Below are positions 11,200 through 20,334 of a stretch of DNA of 64,000 nucleotides, piece by piece. Within the stretch, counting starts at the first letter, position 1. Every line of letters begins with the position of its first letter. The position numbers were made by a program, and so were the translations under genes. A model generated the notes under the pieces. It did no database searches and was not told where the DNA came from. It saw only the letters and a program-made list of their open reading frames with translations. Source of the DNA: Myxococcaceae bacterium JPH2 (GTDB lineage Bacteria > Myxococcota > Myxococcia > Myxococcales > Myxococcaceae); the NCBI GenBank assembly GCA_016458225.1, contig JAEMGR010000003.1, forward strand, positions 558,001 through 622,000. The letters are read 5' to 3'.

Positions 11200-11952
11200 A
11201 TGACGGATGCCGAACTGACCGCGCGACTGCACACCAACCTCCTCGCCTTCAAGCGCCTGCAAGGTGAGCGCGGCCTCCTGCGCCACCTCGCCCTTCCGGG
11301 CCTGGAGGCCTTCGCCCTGCCCTCGCACCCCCACGAGGTCCACTTCCAGCAGGTGCTCTTCACCCACGCCGGCGCGCTGGAGGTCCACCTGCCCGCGCTC
11401 ACCGCGTTCTACCGGGACCTCGGAATCCCCCGCTGGCGCGTCACCGTGCTTCCGGGAGAGCCCGAGGCCGCCCGCCTGCTCGATGCCCAGGGGTACCGTC
11501 CGTCGGAGGCCCTGTGCGCCATGGGGCGCGTCCTGGACGACGTGCCCGCGGGGTCCTCGGACGCCCCGGTGGAGGACGTGGACGCGCTCGGGGCCGTGGT
11601 GGGGCTCAACGCAGAGGCCTACGGCGAGCACTGGCGCGACATGCTGGCCTCGTGGGAGCGCGCCCCCAGGCCTCCCGTGTACACCGTGGTGGCGCGCGAG
11701 GCGGGGCGGGAGCTGGCGTGCGGCGTGGCGCTGGATACCGAGGACACCGCGGGCATCTACCTGGTCGCCACCGCGCCCTCCGCGCGCAAGCGGGGGCTGG
11801 CCTCGGCGGTGATGCAGGGGCTGCTCGCGGGTGCGCGGGCCCGGGGTCGCGTGGCGTCCGCCCTGCACTCGACGCCCTCGGGACACCGCGTGTATCAGCG
11901 CCTGGGCTACCGCGACCTCGGCCCCTGGTGGCACTGGGTCCCCGGCGGCTGA
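11200..11952 (+). CDS. GNAT family N-acetyltransferase
   Basis: 250 residues. The C-terminal half carries the acetyl-CoA binding segment of the GNAT fold: IYLVATAPSARKRGLASAVMQGLL (about 186-210, with the R-x-x-G-x-A/G loop), then HSTPSGHRVYQRLGYRDLGPWWHW, where the final strand and Tyr-rich tail are typical. The N-terminal half (about 1-110) also looks GNAT-like (ALTAFYRDLGIPRWRVTVLPGEPEAARLLDAQGYRPS), suggesting a tandem or degenerate duplicated fold. ATG 11200 is preferred over the upstream open frame because MTDAELTARL begins plausible helical sequence. The substrate is unknown. Confidence 0.85.
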   Translation: MTDAELTARLHTNLLAFKRLQGERGLLRHLALPGLEAFALPSHPHEVHFQQVLFTHAGALEVHLPALTAFYRDLGIPRWRVTVLPGEPEAARLLDAQGYRPSEALCAMGRVLDDVPAGSSDAPVEDVDALGAVVGLNAEAYGEHWRDMLASWERAPRPPVYTVVAREAGRELACGVALDTEDTAGIYLVATAPSARKRGLASAVMQGLLAGARARGRVASALHSTPSGHRVYQRLGYRDLGPWWHWVPGG

Positions 11953-11962
11953 GCGCGGGCGT

Positions 11963-12802
11963 TCAGCGCAGGGCTTCGAGTTCCTCCAGGCGCGCGATGA
12001 CCTCCGCGGGCTGGCGCGCGTCCATCAGCCAGTCCGCCATGCCTCGCCCCGCCAGCCGCGCCACGTGCGCCAGCCGCACCAGGCGCGCGCGGCCGTGCAG
12101 TCCATCCAGCAGCGCCACCACCAACCGCAGCGGCTGCCCATCCGGCGTGTCGCGCGGCAGGGGCTGGGCCAAGGTCACCAGCACCGCCGCCGGGGCCGCG
12201 CCGGCCGAGTAGCCGTGGGGCGTGGCCACGCCATTGCCCACCGTGCTCGCGGACTCCTCCTCGCGCTGCCGCAGGTGCGCGGCCAGCCGCGCCGAGTCCA
12301 CGCCCGGGCACGCCGCCGCGAGCCGCCCCGCGACGACGTCCAGCGCGTCATCCCAGCTCTCGCAACCCAGTTGCAGGACGACGCGCTCGGGGGACAGGAG
12401 CGAGGAGAGGGCCGGCACGGGCTCATCGCCGCGCGCCTCGCGGACCGGGAACTCGGCGTCCAGGAAGTTCCGCACGCGGGCGAGCTGCGCGGCGGTGAGC
12501 CGGCGCCGCGCGATGTCCAGCAGGAGCGTCCCCGCCGCGGGCACTTCCTCCAGGTAGCCCGTCACGTAGGGGCTCACCTTGTTGGCCACGTCCATCAGCA
12601 GGGCCGCGGGCACATCCAGCTCGCGGGCAATGGCGGACAGGCGCTCCTGCGTGGGCGGCGCGTCGAGCCCGTTCTCCACGCGGCTCAGGTACGCGCTGGA
12701 CACGCCGATGCGGCGCGCCAGGTCGCGCAGGGACAACCCCGCGTCGACGCGCAGCAGGCGCAAGGTGGCTCCCATGTGCATGCCTTGGGGGACCTTTCCC
12801 AT
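11963..12802 (-). CDS. XRE-type HTH regulator fused to PTS EIIA (nitrogen/fructose type)
   Basis: 279 residues. An XRE helix-turn-helix lies at about 10-65 (LRLLRVDAGLSLRDLARRIGVSSAYLSRVENG). A linker region follows, then a PTS EIIA type-2 domain at about 130-279 whose active-site motif VGNGVATPHG keeps the phosphorylatable His196. The protein could therefore combine DNA binding with a phosphotransfer input. The gene begins 18 bases after the antiporter stop on the same strand, so it should be co-transcribed and may control that operon or the transporter itself. An alternative ATG lies 9 codons downstream. Converges with the GNAT gene (10-base gap). Confidence 0.88.
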   Translation of the reverse strand: MGKVPQGMHMGATLRLLRVDAGLSLRDLARRIGVSSAYLSRVENGLDAPPTQERLSAIARELDVPAALLMDVANKVSPYVTGYLEEVPAAGTLLLDIARRRLTAAQLARVRNFLDAEFPVREARGDEPVPALSSLLSPERVVLQLGCESWDDALDVVAGRLAAACPGVDSARLAAHLRQREEESASTVGNGVATPHGYSAGAAPAAVLVTLAQPLPRDTPDGQPLRLVVALLDGLHGRARLVRLAHVARLAGRGMADWLMDARQPAEVIARLEELEALR

Positions 12803-12820
12803 GGGGGAGGACGGCGGGAC

Positions 12821-14956
12821 TCAGCCTCGCGCGGAGGCCACGTCCGGGGTTCGGGTGCTGGTGCTGGCCACGGGGCTCGCGGCGGGCTCGGCGGCCAGGG
12901 CGGGCTCCGGCTCGCGCACCATCAGCAGGGAGCCCGGGGCGTCCCGCACGATGCGCTCGCGCTGCAGGCCGAACAGGCGCCCCTCCAGGCCCCACTCGGC
13001 GCCCACGCCCACCACCACGAGGTCATAGCCGGCGCGCGCCTCCTCCAGCGCCGCGTCCTCCGGGGACTCGTGGCGCACCACCTTGAACCGCACGCGCGCG
13101 CCCTCCTCCCCGGGGAAGAACTCCTCCACCACCGCGCGCGCCTGTCCCTCGCGCTCCGGCGACGTCACGTGCAGCACGGTGACCTCCGCGCCCGAGTGCC
13201 GCATCAGCCGCCGCGCCAGCTCCAGCGCCGCCTTGTCGTGCCGGCCCGCCGCGAAGGGCACCAGCACGCGCTTCACGTCGGACAGGCCGCGGTCCACCAG
13301 CACCGCCACCGTGCCCGTGGCGCCCTGCATCACCTCATGCACCGTGCCCCCCAGCACCGTCTGGCTGAAGAGGGGCTTGTGCATTCCCAGCAGCAACAGG
13401 TCCGCGTGCTTGGCCTCGGCGGTGCGGCAGATGTCCACCGCGGGCTCGGTGGACACGAAGGACAGCGGACGCACCGACAGGCCCAGCGCCTGGGCGCGCC
13501 CCAGCAGCGGGGCCAGCGCGCCATCGCCCGCCGGCTCCTGCCGCGTGCGCAGCGGGCGCTCCGGGGACAGGAGGTGCAGCGCGTAGAGCCCGTCCTGCGG
13601 CGAGGCCAGGGCCTTGGCCAGCGCGGCCATGCCCGCGCCCACCTGCTCGTGCGACACGCACATGAGGACCGTGAAGCCCGGGGCCTCCGTGGCCACCGAG
13701 GGCGTCAGCGACACGCGGTCGCGTGCCAGCTCCTCGGGCGAATACATCCAGCGCAGCAGCGGCGTGGTGATGAAGGTCGTCACCAGCGCCATCAGCACCA
13801 TCATGGTGAAGAGCGTGGGGGAGATGACGCCCAGGTCCAGGCCCAGGTTGAGCACGATGAGCTCCATCAGGCCCCGCGTGTTCATCAGGATGCCCACCGC
13901 GCCCGCCTCGCGCCAACGCAGGCCCGTGAGCCGCGCCGCCACCGCGCTGCCGCCGAACTTGCCCAGACACGCCAGGACGATGATGGCGCCGCAGGTCATC
14001 CAGGCCTCGGAGCTGTCGAGCAACCCCACCTGGGTGCGCAGGCCGCTGAAGGCGAAGAACACGGGCAGCAGCAGGACGACGGCCACGTCCTCCAGCTTCT
14101 CCAGCAGCGCCGCCGCGAGCCCGCCCTCCTTGGGGATGACCGCGCCGAAGAGGAACGCGCCGAACAGCGCGTGGATGCCGATGAGCTCCGTCACGAACGC
14201 GGAGCCGAGCAAGAGCAGGAGCGTGCCCGCGACGATGTTCTGCGTGAGCCCCTCGCGGCTGGCCACCCGGGCGCCCAGGCGCGCCAGGAACGGGCGCACC
14301 AGCAGCAGCATGAAGGCGATGTAGAGCAGCGCGAACACCGTGGTGAGCGCCGCGTGCGTCAGGTCCGACGCCCGCACCAGCGAGACGACGAAGGCCAACA
14401 GACACCACGCCGTCACGTCGTCCACGGCCGCGCACGCGATGGCGATGGTGCCGACCTTGGACTGCATGAGCCCGCGCTCGGTGAGGATGCGCGCCAGCAC
14501 CGGGAACGCGGTGATGCTCATGGCCACGCCCGCGAAGAGCACGAAGGACGAGAACGGCACCGTCGGGCTCGACCAGTCCTTGTACAGCCACAGCGCCGCC
14601 GCCCCCGCGCCCAGCCCGAACGGCACGATGATGCTCGAGTGGCTGATGGCCACCGAGGCGTGCCCCCGGCCCTTCAAGAGCTTCGGATCCAGCTCCAGCC
14701 CGATGAGGAACATGAAGAGCACCAGCCCCACCTGGCTGAGCATCTTCAGGACCGGCAGCGAGTCCGTGGGGAACAGCCAGTTCATCGCGCTCGGGGAGAC
14801 CCAGCCGAGCAGCGACGGCCCCAGCACGATGCCCGCCACCACCTCGGCGATGACCAGCGGCTGCCCCAACCACCGCGCGCCCCGCCCGATGAGCCGGGAG
14901 AGCCCGATGATGACCATGAGCTGCACGATCAGCAGCGCGAGTGCGTTGGAGTGCAT
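12821..14956 (-). CDS. CPA2-type cation/proton antiporter with C-terminal universal stress domains
   Basis: 711 residues. Residues 1 to about 415 form a 12-13 helix Na+/H+ exchanger domain of the CPA2 (KefB/NapA-like) group, with the discontinuous helix region AIACAAVDDVTAW holding the Asp-Asp ion-binding pair. The cytoplasmic part holds two tandem universal stress protein domains, about 430-560 (APGFTVLMCVSHEQVG to DLLLLGMHKP) and about 565-690 (VKRVLVPFAAGRHDKAALELARRL to YDLVVVGVGAEWGLE). It exports cations or K+ in exchange for protons at the inner membrane, with activity probably tuned by the USP domains. The downstream EIIA-HTH gene is a likely partner. Confidence 0.93.
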   Translation of the reverse strand: MHSNALALLIVQLMVIIGLSRLIGRGARWLGQPLVIAEVVAGIVLGPSLLGWVSPSAMNWLFPTDSLPVLKMLSQVGLVLFMFLIGLELDPKLLKGRGHASVAISHSSIIVPFGLGAGAAALWLYKDWSSPTVPFSSFVLFAGVAMSITAFPVLARILTERGLMQSKVGTIAIACAAVDDVTAWCLLAFVVSLVRASDLTHAALTTVFALLYIAFMLLLVRPFLARLGARVASREGLTQNIVAGTLLLLLGSAFVTELIGIHALFGAFLFGAVIPKEGGLAAALLEKLEDVAVVLLLPVFFAFSGLRTQVGLLDSSEAWMTCGAIIVLACLGKFGGSAVAARLTGLRWREAGAVGILMNTRGLMELIVLNLGLDLGVISPTLFTMMVLMALVTTFITTPLLRWMYSPEELARDRVSLTPSVATEAPGFTVLMCVSHEQVGAGMAALAKALASPQDGLYALHLLSPERPLRTRQEPAGDGALAPLLGRAQALGLSVRPLSFVSTEPAVDICRTAEAKHADLLLLGMHKPLFSQTVLGGTVHEVMQGATGTVAVLVDRGLSDVKRVLVPFAAGRHDKAALELARRLMRHSGAEVTVLHVTSPEREGQARAVVEEFFPGEEGARVRFKVVRHESPEDAALEEARAGYDLVVVGVGAEWGLEGRLFGLQRERIVRDAPGSLLMVREPEPALAAEPAASPVASTSTRTPDVASARG

Positions 14957-15098
14957 CGATCTTCCCTCGCCGGAATGGGTGTTAAGTGAGCGCTTATCAG
15001 CCGTTCGCGCGCAGCGTCAACGCGCGCGAACTCGCTCGCCTGCCTCATCCGCGACTCGGGGACCGCGACTGGCGCGGCGCGCCATGCACGCCCGCCGC

Positions 15099-15713
15099 TC
15101 AGCTCCAGGACAGGTCGTACTCGCTGTCGAGCAGCGCGAGCTGGCGTCCGCGCACGGACACGTCGCGCGCGCCCACGGCCTCCAGGACGCCCTGGAGCAC
15201 CCCCTCATGGTAGGCGGCGGGCATGAAGTCGCGGCGCATGACGAAGCGCGCGCTGCGATCTCCCGTCCACTCCACGTGGCGCTCGCCGTAGCTCACCGCC
15301 GCGCGGTAGCCCTCGATGAGGTGCGGCAAGAGCCGGCGCGGGTTGCCCGCCGCCGCCTGCATCAGCTCGCGGCCGAACATGGACGCCAGGTAGTCCACCG
15401 TCGCCTGTGTCCCCATTCGCCGGAGCACGCCCTCCCAGCCGTCCAGCTGCGGCCACAGCAGCCGCGCCGCGGTGGAGGTCATCTTCAGGAAGCGCGCCAC
15501 CGGATACATGTGGAAGGGGTCCAGCTCGCGCGTGCCGCACTCCTCCATGCACCGCTCGGCCACCGCGTCCCCGCCCACGAAGCCCACCACGTCCAGCACA
15601 CCGAGGAAGAACATGCCCCGTGCGGTGTCCTGCTCACTGGCTGCAAGCCGCCGCAGTTCCATCTCCCAGCCCGACCCACCTCCCACCGCCCGCTCCAACG
15701 GCCCGACGTGCAT
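15099..15713 (-). CDS. DUF2378 (TIGR02265) family protein
   Basis: 204 residues. Family features are clear: ARGMFFLGVLDVVGFVGGDAV, DPFHMYPVARFLKMTSTAARLL, YRAAVSYGERHVEWTG and RRDFMPAAYHEGVLQGVLEAVGARDVSV. DUF2378/TIGR02265 is a paralogous family expanded in Myxococcales; its biochemical function is not established, though the distal part resembles heme-NO-binding-like folds in family descriptions. The start ATG 15713 has an excellent AGGAGG eight bases upstream. Flanked by unrelated genes and probably monocistronic. Confidence 0.88.
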   Translation of the reverse strand: MHVGPLERAVGGGSGWEMELRRLAASEQDTARGMFFLGVLDVVGFVGGDAVAERCMEECGTRELDPFHMYPVARFLKMTSTAARLLWPQLDGWEGVLRRMGTQATVDYLASMFGRELMQAAAGNPRRLLPHLIEGYRAAVSYGERHVEWTGDRSARFVMRRDFMPAAYHEGVLQGVLEAVGARDVSVRGRQLALLDSEYDLSWS

Positions 15714-15971
15714 GGTGACCTCCTTGTCGTTGTCGTCGCGACGCGCCGCCCCCCCGCTCCCGGTGGGTCTGCTCGCGTCGCCTCCCCCTCACGCTCGCCG
15801 GCACTCCCGCCGACCCGGCGCCCTCACGCCCTTCCGGATAATTACGACTTTGTCGAATAATTCAGTAGAGCCCGGAAGTCATGTATTCCGTTTGAAGAGT
15901 GGACGGAGGGGACGTCCGTCTCCGTGGGCACGGGTGGTCAGCGCGGCCACGGAGTCGCGGATGGGGTGGAA
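15714..15971. other. Intergenic region with promoter-like AT-rich patch
   Basis: It lies upstream of the DUF2378 gene and downstream of the aminotransferase. An AT-rich stretch at 15838-15865 contains an inverted repeat (CGAC-TTT-GTCG, 15845-15855) and could be a promoter or operator for DUF2378. A weaker hairpin (GGACG, CGTCC) near 15901-15917 could terminate the aminotransferase transcript. Confidence 0.35.
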
Positions 15972-17135
15972 CTAGGCGGCACCGAGCGCGGCCTGGGCGG
16001 CGGCGACGGCACTGCCGGGGGTGGCGTGGCGATGACCCGCCTGGAGCAAGGCGCGCTCGATGGCCCCCACCGTGGTGAGCACGTCCGAGGCGTTCACGCG
16101 GTTCATGTGGCCCACGCGGAAGTAGCGCGCCTTGAGTTCCGGGTGGAGTCCGCCGGCCACGACCACGCCCTGGCCGCGCACGCGGGCCACCAGCCCCGCG
16201 TCCACGCCCTCGGGATAGTAGACGGCGCTCAAGGTGTGAGCGGCCACGGCCTCCGAGGTGGGCAGCATGCGCAGCCCCAGGGCGCTCCACGCGGCGCGGA
16301 AGGCGAGCGCCATGCGACGGTGCCGAGCGAAGCGCGCCTCCATGCCCTCGGCCAGGATGAGGCCCAGGCTGACGTCGAGCGCGCAGACCAGCGAGGTCGG
16401 CGGCGTGGCGAAGTAGGCGTTGCGACCCGCCTCGTAGGCTTCCATGACGGGGAGCCACTCCGCCCAGTCCGCGTACACGCTGGCCACGGGCGCCTTGCGC
16501 GCGCGCCACGCCTCCAAAGCACGGGGGCTCGCCGTCAAGAGCGCGAGTCCCGGCGGAACACCGAGCGCCTTCTGGCTGGCGGTGAAGTACACGTCCGCGT
16601 CCCAGGCGTCCTGGTGGAAGGCCTCGCCCGCGGTGGCGCACACGCCATCCACCACGGACAGCACGCCACGCTGACGGGCCGCGCGCAGCAGCGGCTCCAC
16701 CGGCGCGAGCACCGCGGTGGACGTGTCCACGTGGGTCACCGACATCAGCTTGAAGCCGCCGCGCGCCAGCGCTGACTCCACGCGCGCGACATCCGGCGCC
16801 TCACCCGGCGGAGCGCGCACGTGGGTGACGCGGGCGCCGTGGCGCTCCAGGATGTGCGCCATCCGGTCGCTGAAGTAGCCGGTGTTCACCACCAGCGCGG
16901 CGTCGCCGGGCTCGACGAGGTTGGCCGCCGCCAGCTCCATGGCCAGCGTGCCGCTTCCCGCCACCACGAAGGGCTGCGCGCTCGGCGCCAGACACACCTC
17001 GCGGAGTCGGCGCAGCGCGCGGCCGAAGGTGGCCACGAAGGTTGGATCCAGGTGTCCGGGCACCGGCGCGCTCAGCGCCTGCAGCACCTCCGGCTCCACT
17101 TCCACGGGGCCGGGAATCATCAGCAGATCTCTCAC
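15972..17135 (-). CDS. PLP-dependent class V aminotransferase (alanine-glyoxylate type)
   Basis: 387 residues, the usual length for the serine/alanine-glyoxylate aminotransferase group. It opens with LLMIPGPVEVEPEVLQA, binds the cofactor phosphate through VVAGSGTLAMELA, has Asp163 in SVVDGV and the Schiff-base Lys189 in FTASQKALGVPPGLAL. The end FRVGHMNRVNASDVLTTVGAIERAL also matches the family. The substrate could be alanine, serine or a phosphonate such as 2-aminoethylphosphonate; the sequence does not decide. ATG 17135 follows 130 bases of spacer; it is probably monocistronic. Confidence 0.9.
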   Translation of the reverse strand: MRDLLMIPGPVEVEPEVLQALSAPVPGHLDPTFVATFGRALRRLREVCLAPSAQPFVVAGSGTLAMELAAANLVEPGDAALVVNTGYFSDRMAHILERHGARVTHVRAPPGEAPDVARVESALARGGFKLMSVTHVDTSTAVLAPVEPLLRAARQRGVLSVVDGVCATAGEAFHQDAWDADVYFTASQKALGVPPGLALLTASPRALEAWRARKAPVASVYADWAEWLPVMEAYEAGRNAYFATPPTSLVCALDVSLGLILAEGMEARFARHRRMALAFRAAWSALGLRMLPTSEAVAAHTLSAVYYPEGVDAGLVARVRGQGVVVAGGLHPELKARYFRVGHMNRVNASDVLTTVGAIERALLQAGHRHATPGSAVAAAQAALGAA

Positions 17136-17205
17136 GCCACCACTGTCGCCAACCCGGGCCGCGGCTGTCCACGTCCGCGCGCGACGGTGTGCTGGAAACG
17201 ACGAC

Positions 17206-17233
17206 GCCGGAGCGACCTGATGGTCACTCCGGC
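17206..17233 (-). terminator. Hairpin downstream of the metalloprotease gene
   Basis: A near-perfect 12-bp stem (GCCGGAG-GACC with GGTC-CTCCGGC, one mismatch) closes on a TGAT loop, starting 33 bases past the metalloprotease stop codon. There is no U-tract. The position fits a terminator that keeps protease transcripts out of the aminotransferase promoter region. Confidence 0.65.
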
Positions 17234-17265
17234 GCCGACTTCACATCAGGCTGCGTGAACGCTGA

Positions 17266-18159
17266 TTAGCGGTACGTCGCCATCAGGCTGTCCGCCCGCG
17301 TGACCTGGCCCGCGGTGAACGAGTTCATGCAGTTGTCGTCGGTGTAGTCCATGAAGTTGTAGATGGGGTCCACGCCGCCGCCGGAGCAGGTGTCGCGGCC
17401 GGCCGGGCAACCGAAGGCCGCGGAGGCCTCGGGCGCGGTGTCGCTCACGCTGTCACCCGTGCCAGTGCAGCCGCCCTGGAACGTGTGGTACAGGCCCACC
17501 CAGTGACCAACCTCGTGGGTCACCGTGTCGCCCTCGTTGTACGGGGCCGCGGTGCCGCCCGGCACGCTGGTGTACAGGAACGCCACGCCGTCCATGCTCG
17601 GCTGCGACGCGTAGCTGGAGGGGAAGGTCGCCCAACCCAGCAGGCCGCCACCCAGGTTCGCGGAGTAGAGGTTCAGCGCGTTCTTGCCGCCCTTGCGCAG
17701 CGCCGCCTTCATCTTCTTCTCAGCGGCGCCGCCCTGGCTCAGGTTGAACCAGGTGGAGTTGGTGGTGCGGTCCGTGCCCTGGAGCACGAACTTGAACGGG
17801 GTGGTGCTGTACGCCGCGTTCAGCACGTTCATCTGCGCGGTGATCTGGGAGTCGGGGATGTCGCCGTTGGCCAGGCCCGTGCCCTTGTTGATGACGTGGA
17901 AGTAGACCGGGATGGTCACCGAGCCCACCGCGCGCATCTCGTGCTTCTGGGTGCGCACGAACGCGTCGATGGCCTCGCGCTCATCGGCCGACGGCTCGAT
18001 GGTGGCGCAGCCACGGTGCGGGGTCTCCTGCTGCGTCGCGGCAGGCTGCTCCGCCGGCTTCTCCTCCGCGGGGGCCGCGTTGTTACAGCCCGCCAGCGCC
18101 GTCAGGGCACCGACAACCATCGCGAAACGACCACTGCGACGCGCAACGATACCAAACAT
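17266..18159 (-). CDS. M43 (pappalysin/ulilysin-like) zinc metalloprotease lipoprotein
   Basis: 297 residues. The signal peptide ends in a lipobox ALAG-Cys25, followed by a Pro/Glu/Ala linker. The catalytic region carries the metzincin zinc motif HEVGHWVGLYH (215-225) and a Met-turn YNFMDYTDD (Met270), with the Cys-rich insert CTGTGDSVSDTAPEASAAFGC between them, as in family M43. It would act outside the cell or at the outer membrane, cutting peptides or proteins, which suits a predatory bacterium. A hairpin terminator follows. The upstream spacer (18160-18277) is AT-rich and probably holds its own promoter, so it is likely separate from the mla operon. Confidence 0.92.
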   Translation of the reverse strand: MFGIVARRSGRFAMVVGALTALAGCNNAAPAEEKPAEQPAATQQETPHRGCATIEPSADEREAIDAFVRTQKHEMRAVGSVTIPVYFHVINKGTGLANGDIPDSQITAQMNVLNAAYSTTPFKFVLQGTDRTTNSTWFNLSQGGAAEKKMKAALRKGGKNALNLYSANLGGGLLGWATFPSSYASQPSMDGVAFLYTSVPGGTAAPYNEGDTVTHEVGHWVGLYHTFQGGCTGTGDSVSDTAPEASAAFGCPAGRDTCSGGGVDPIYNFMDYTDDNCMNSFTAGQVTRADSLMATYR

Positions 18160-18277
18160 TTCCCGACTCCTCGGAAAAGGGGGAGTACGGAAATACCCTT
18201 ACGTGAATTATCTGTCAACTCCACATTAGTTGGTCTTGTCGCGAATCGCGATTTAGGTCTTCCGACGCTCCAATGAT

Positions 18278-19510
18278 TTACGGATTTGGCGTGACTTCGG
18301 TCGGAGCCTGGGCCTCGCCCTCGGTCGTGGGGGAGGCCGGGCTTGCGCCCAGGGTGTTCGTGGGCGGAGTGGGGACGGGCTTCTCGCGGGGCTTGCCGAC
18401 CTGATCGAGGCTCTCGCGGTTGTCGAGCGAGAAGCGGACCAGCGCCCGGAGGATGCGGTTGCGCTTCACGTTGCCGAGCACCTCGCGGATGTCCTCGTAG
18501 ATGGTCGGGTCGGAGATGAGACCGCCGACGGTGCCCTCGCCCTTGGCCACCGTGGCGGTCACCTTGCGCAGGTCCGCGGCGGCCCCGCCCAGGTTGGCGA
18601 AGAGGTCGCGGGCGTCCCCGTAGATGAGCTGATGCACGGCGCCGTTGGGGCTCTTCTTCGCGTCCTCCAGCAGGCCCGCGAGCTGTCCGGCCGCCTCGCC
18701 CAGCTCGTGCAGCGCGGTGGTGCCCTCGCTGCCGTAGATGAGCTGATGCGCGGTGCCATCGCCGCGATGCACCTCGGCGAGGATGGCCTCCACGTGGCCC
18801 ACCGCGCCGTCCAGCCGCTCCGCCGCGCTCGCGGTGCGAGCCAGCAGGGCGCGCACTTCACGCCCCGAGGCCTTGTCGAAGATGAGCGCGTGCAGCGCGC
18901 CGTCGCCCTTCTCCACCTCTTCCAGCACGACGCGCAGGGAGGCCACGCTGCGCGCCAGGTCCCGGCCCATGTCGGGGTTCGAGTAGGCGGCGACCGCTTC
19001 CTTCAGCGACTCGCTGATGGCCACGGAGTTCTCCATCACCCGGCTCGCGCTGCGCATGAGCGAGGACAGGTCCCCGCCCTCGGTGGTCTGGAGCACGCCG
19101 CCGGGCTGCACCTGCGGCGATTGCGCCGTGCCCATGGAGATGTCCACGGCCTTGTCCCCCAGCACGCCCATGCTGGTGAGGCGCACCACCGAGTCTCCGC
19201 GCACGCGCTCGGCGTATCGCGAGGACACCTCCAGCTCCACCTCCAGCCGGGCGTCTCGGATGTCCGGCGCGAAGTTGACCGCCGTGACGTGGCCCACTTC
19301 CAGACCGCCGAGCCACACCGGCGACTTGTCGCTCAGGCCATCCACGTGGGTGAAGAAGGCGCGGTAGCGCACCTTGCTCTGGAAGAGGTGCGATTCCTGG
19401 CCGATGAAGAACACCACGACACCGGCCACCGCCAGACCCATGGCGACGAACAGCCCCGCGCGCAGGGCCAGCCGGCGTTCCTTCGTCGTGACGGAGGTGA
19501 AGAGACTCAT
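18278..19510 (-). CDS. mlaD: MlaD/MCE-family lipid-binding protein of an ABC transporter
   Basis: 410 residues. One N-terminal membrane helix (about 16-35, GLFVAMGLAVAGVVVFFIG) precedes an MCE domain at about 45-125 (YRAFFTHVDGLSDKSPVWLGGLEVGHVTAV). The rest is helical and unusually long, with about four copies of a motif of the form GDG-x-x-H-x-LIY-D/G spaced 40-60 residues apart. A Pro/Thr-rich tail ends it. MCE proteins pass phospholipids between inner and outer membranes. The ATG overlaps the ATPase gene by 4 bases. Confidence 0.92.
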   Translation of the reverse strand: MSLFTSVTTKERRLALRAGLFVAMGLAVAGVVVFFIGQESHLFQSKVRYRAFFTHVDGLSDKSPVWLGGLEVGHVTAVNFAPDIRDARLEVELEVSSRYAERVRGDSVVRLTSMGVLGDKAVDISMGTAQSPQVQPGGVLQTTEGGDLSSLMRSASRVMENSVAISESLKEAVAAYSNPDMGRDLARSVASLRVVLEEVEKGDGALHALIFDKASGREVRALLARTASAAERLDGAVGHVEAILAEVHRGDGTAHQLIYGSEGTTALHELGEAAGQLAGLLEDAKKSPNGAVHQLIYGDARDLFANLGGAAADLRKVTATVAKGEGTVGGLISDPTIYEDIREVLGNVKRNRILRALVRFSLDNRESLDQVGKPREKPVPTPPTNTLGASPASPTTEGEAQAPTEVTPNP

Positions 19511-20328
19511 GGCATTCCTCGGGCGCCCAGCTCCAGGCGGCGCGCGTCCAGGAAGGCCCGAACCTCCGGCACGGTGGAGCGCCGCATCTCATCCGGCGTC
19601 CCCACCGCCACGATGTGGCGATTGGCCAGCATGGCCATCCGGTCCCCCACCGAGAAGGCACTCACCATGTCGTGCGTGACGACGATGGAGGTGCAGCCCA
19701 GCCGGGCCTTCATGGAGTTGATCATCTCGTTGATGGTCTGCGTGGTGACGGGGTCCAGGCCCGTGGTGGGCTCGTCCCAGAGGATGACTTCCGGATCCGT
19801 GGCGATGGCCCGCGCCAACCCCACGCGCTTCTTCATGCCGCCAGAGAGGTCCGCCGGCATCATCGCCTCGATGCCCGGCAGGTCCACCAGCTCCAGCTTC
19901 TCCGCGACGCGGCGGCGCAGCTCCTCGCGGGACAGCTCCGGGAAGTGCTCACGCAGCGGATAGGCCACGTTCTCTCCCACGCTGAGCGAGTCGAACAGCG
20001 CCGCGCCCTGGAACACCATGGCCACGTGGCGGCGCACCTGGATGAACTGCTCCTCGGTGAAGTTCGTGACGTCGTGCCCCTCGAAGAGGATGCGGCCCGC
20101 GTCCGGGCGCATGAGCCCGATGAGGCACTTGAGCAGCACGCTCTTGCCCACGCCCGAGCCGCCCATCACCACCATCGTCTCCCCGGCGCGCACGTCCAGG
20201 TTCACGTCGTCGTAGATGTGCTTGGCGCCAAACGCCTTCACCAGGTTCTCGAAGCGGATGAGCCCCTCGCCCGGCGTGGGCCGGCGGAACTCGAAGGTGG
20301 AGGGCGCGTAGCGGCGGGCAGGAGGCAT
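19507..20328 (-). CDS. mlaF: MlaF-like ABC transporter ATPase
   Basis: 273 residues. Walker A is GGSGVGKSVLLK, the Q-loop lies in AMVFQGAALFDSLSVGENVAYPL, the signature is LSGGMKKRVGLARAIA, Walker B is EVILWDEPTTGLDP, and the switch His sits in IVVTHDM. The GMKKR variant of the signature is typical of MlaF/Ttg2A-type ATPases. It energises lipid transport at the inner membrane with the MlaE permease encoded 6 bases upstream. An N-terminal extension of about 20 residues precedes the domain. Confidence 0.95.
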   Translation of the reverse strand: MPPARRYAPSTFEFRRPTPGEGLIRFENLVKAFGAKHIYDDVNLDVRAGETMVVMGGSGVGKSVLLKCLIGLMRPDAGRILFEGHDVTNFTEEQFIQVRRHVAMVFQGAALFDSLSVGENVAYPLREHFPELSREELRRRVAEKLELVDLPGIEAMMPADLSGGMKKRVGLARAIATDPEVILWDEPTTGLDPVTTQTINEMINSMKARLGCTSIVVTHDMVSAFSVGDRMAMLANRHIVAVGTPDEMRRSTVPEVRAFLDARRLELGARGMP

Positions 20329-20334
20329 GGCGCG

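Noticed and set aside
11831-14989. 1052-codon plus-strand frame opposite the antiporter and regulator
   Set aside because: Translation is almost only Arg, His, Gln, Ala and Gly; the minus frame is the real antiporter.
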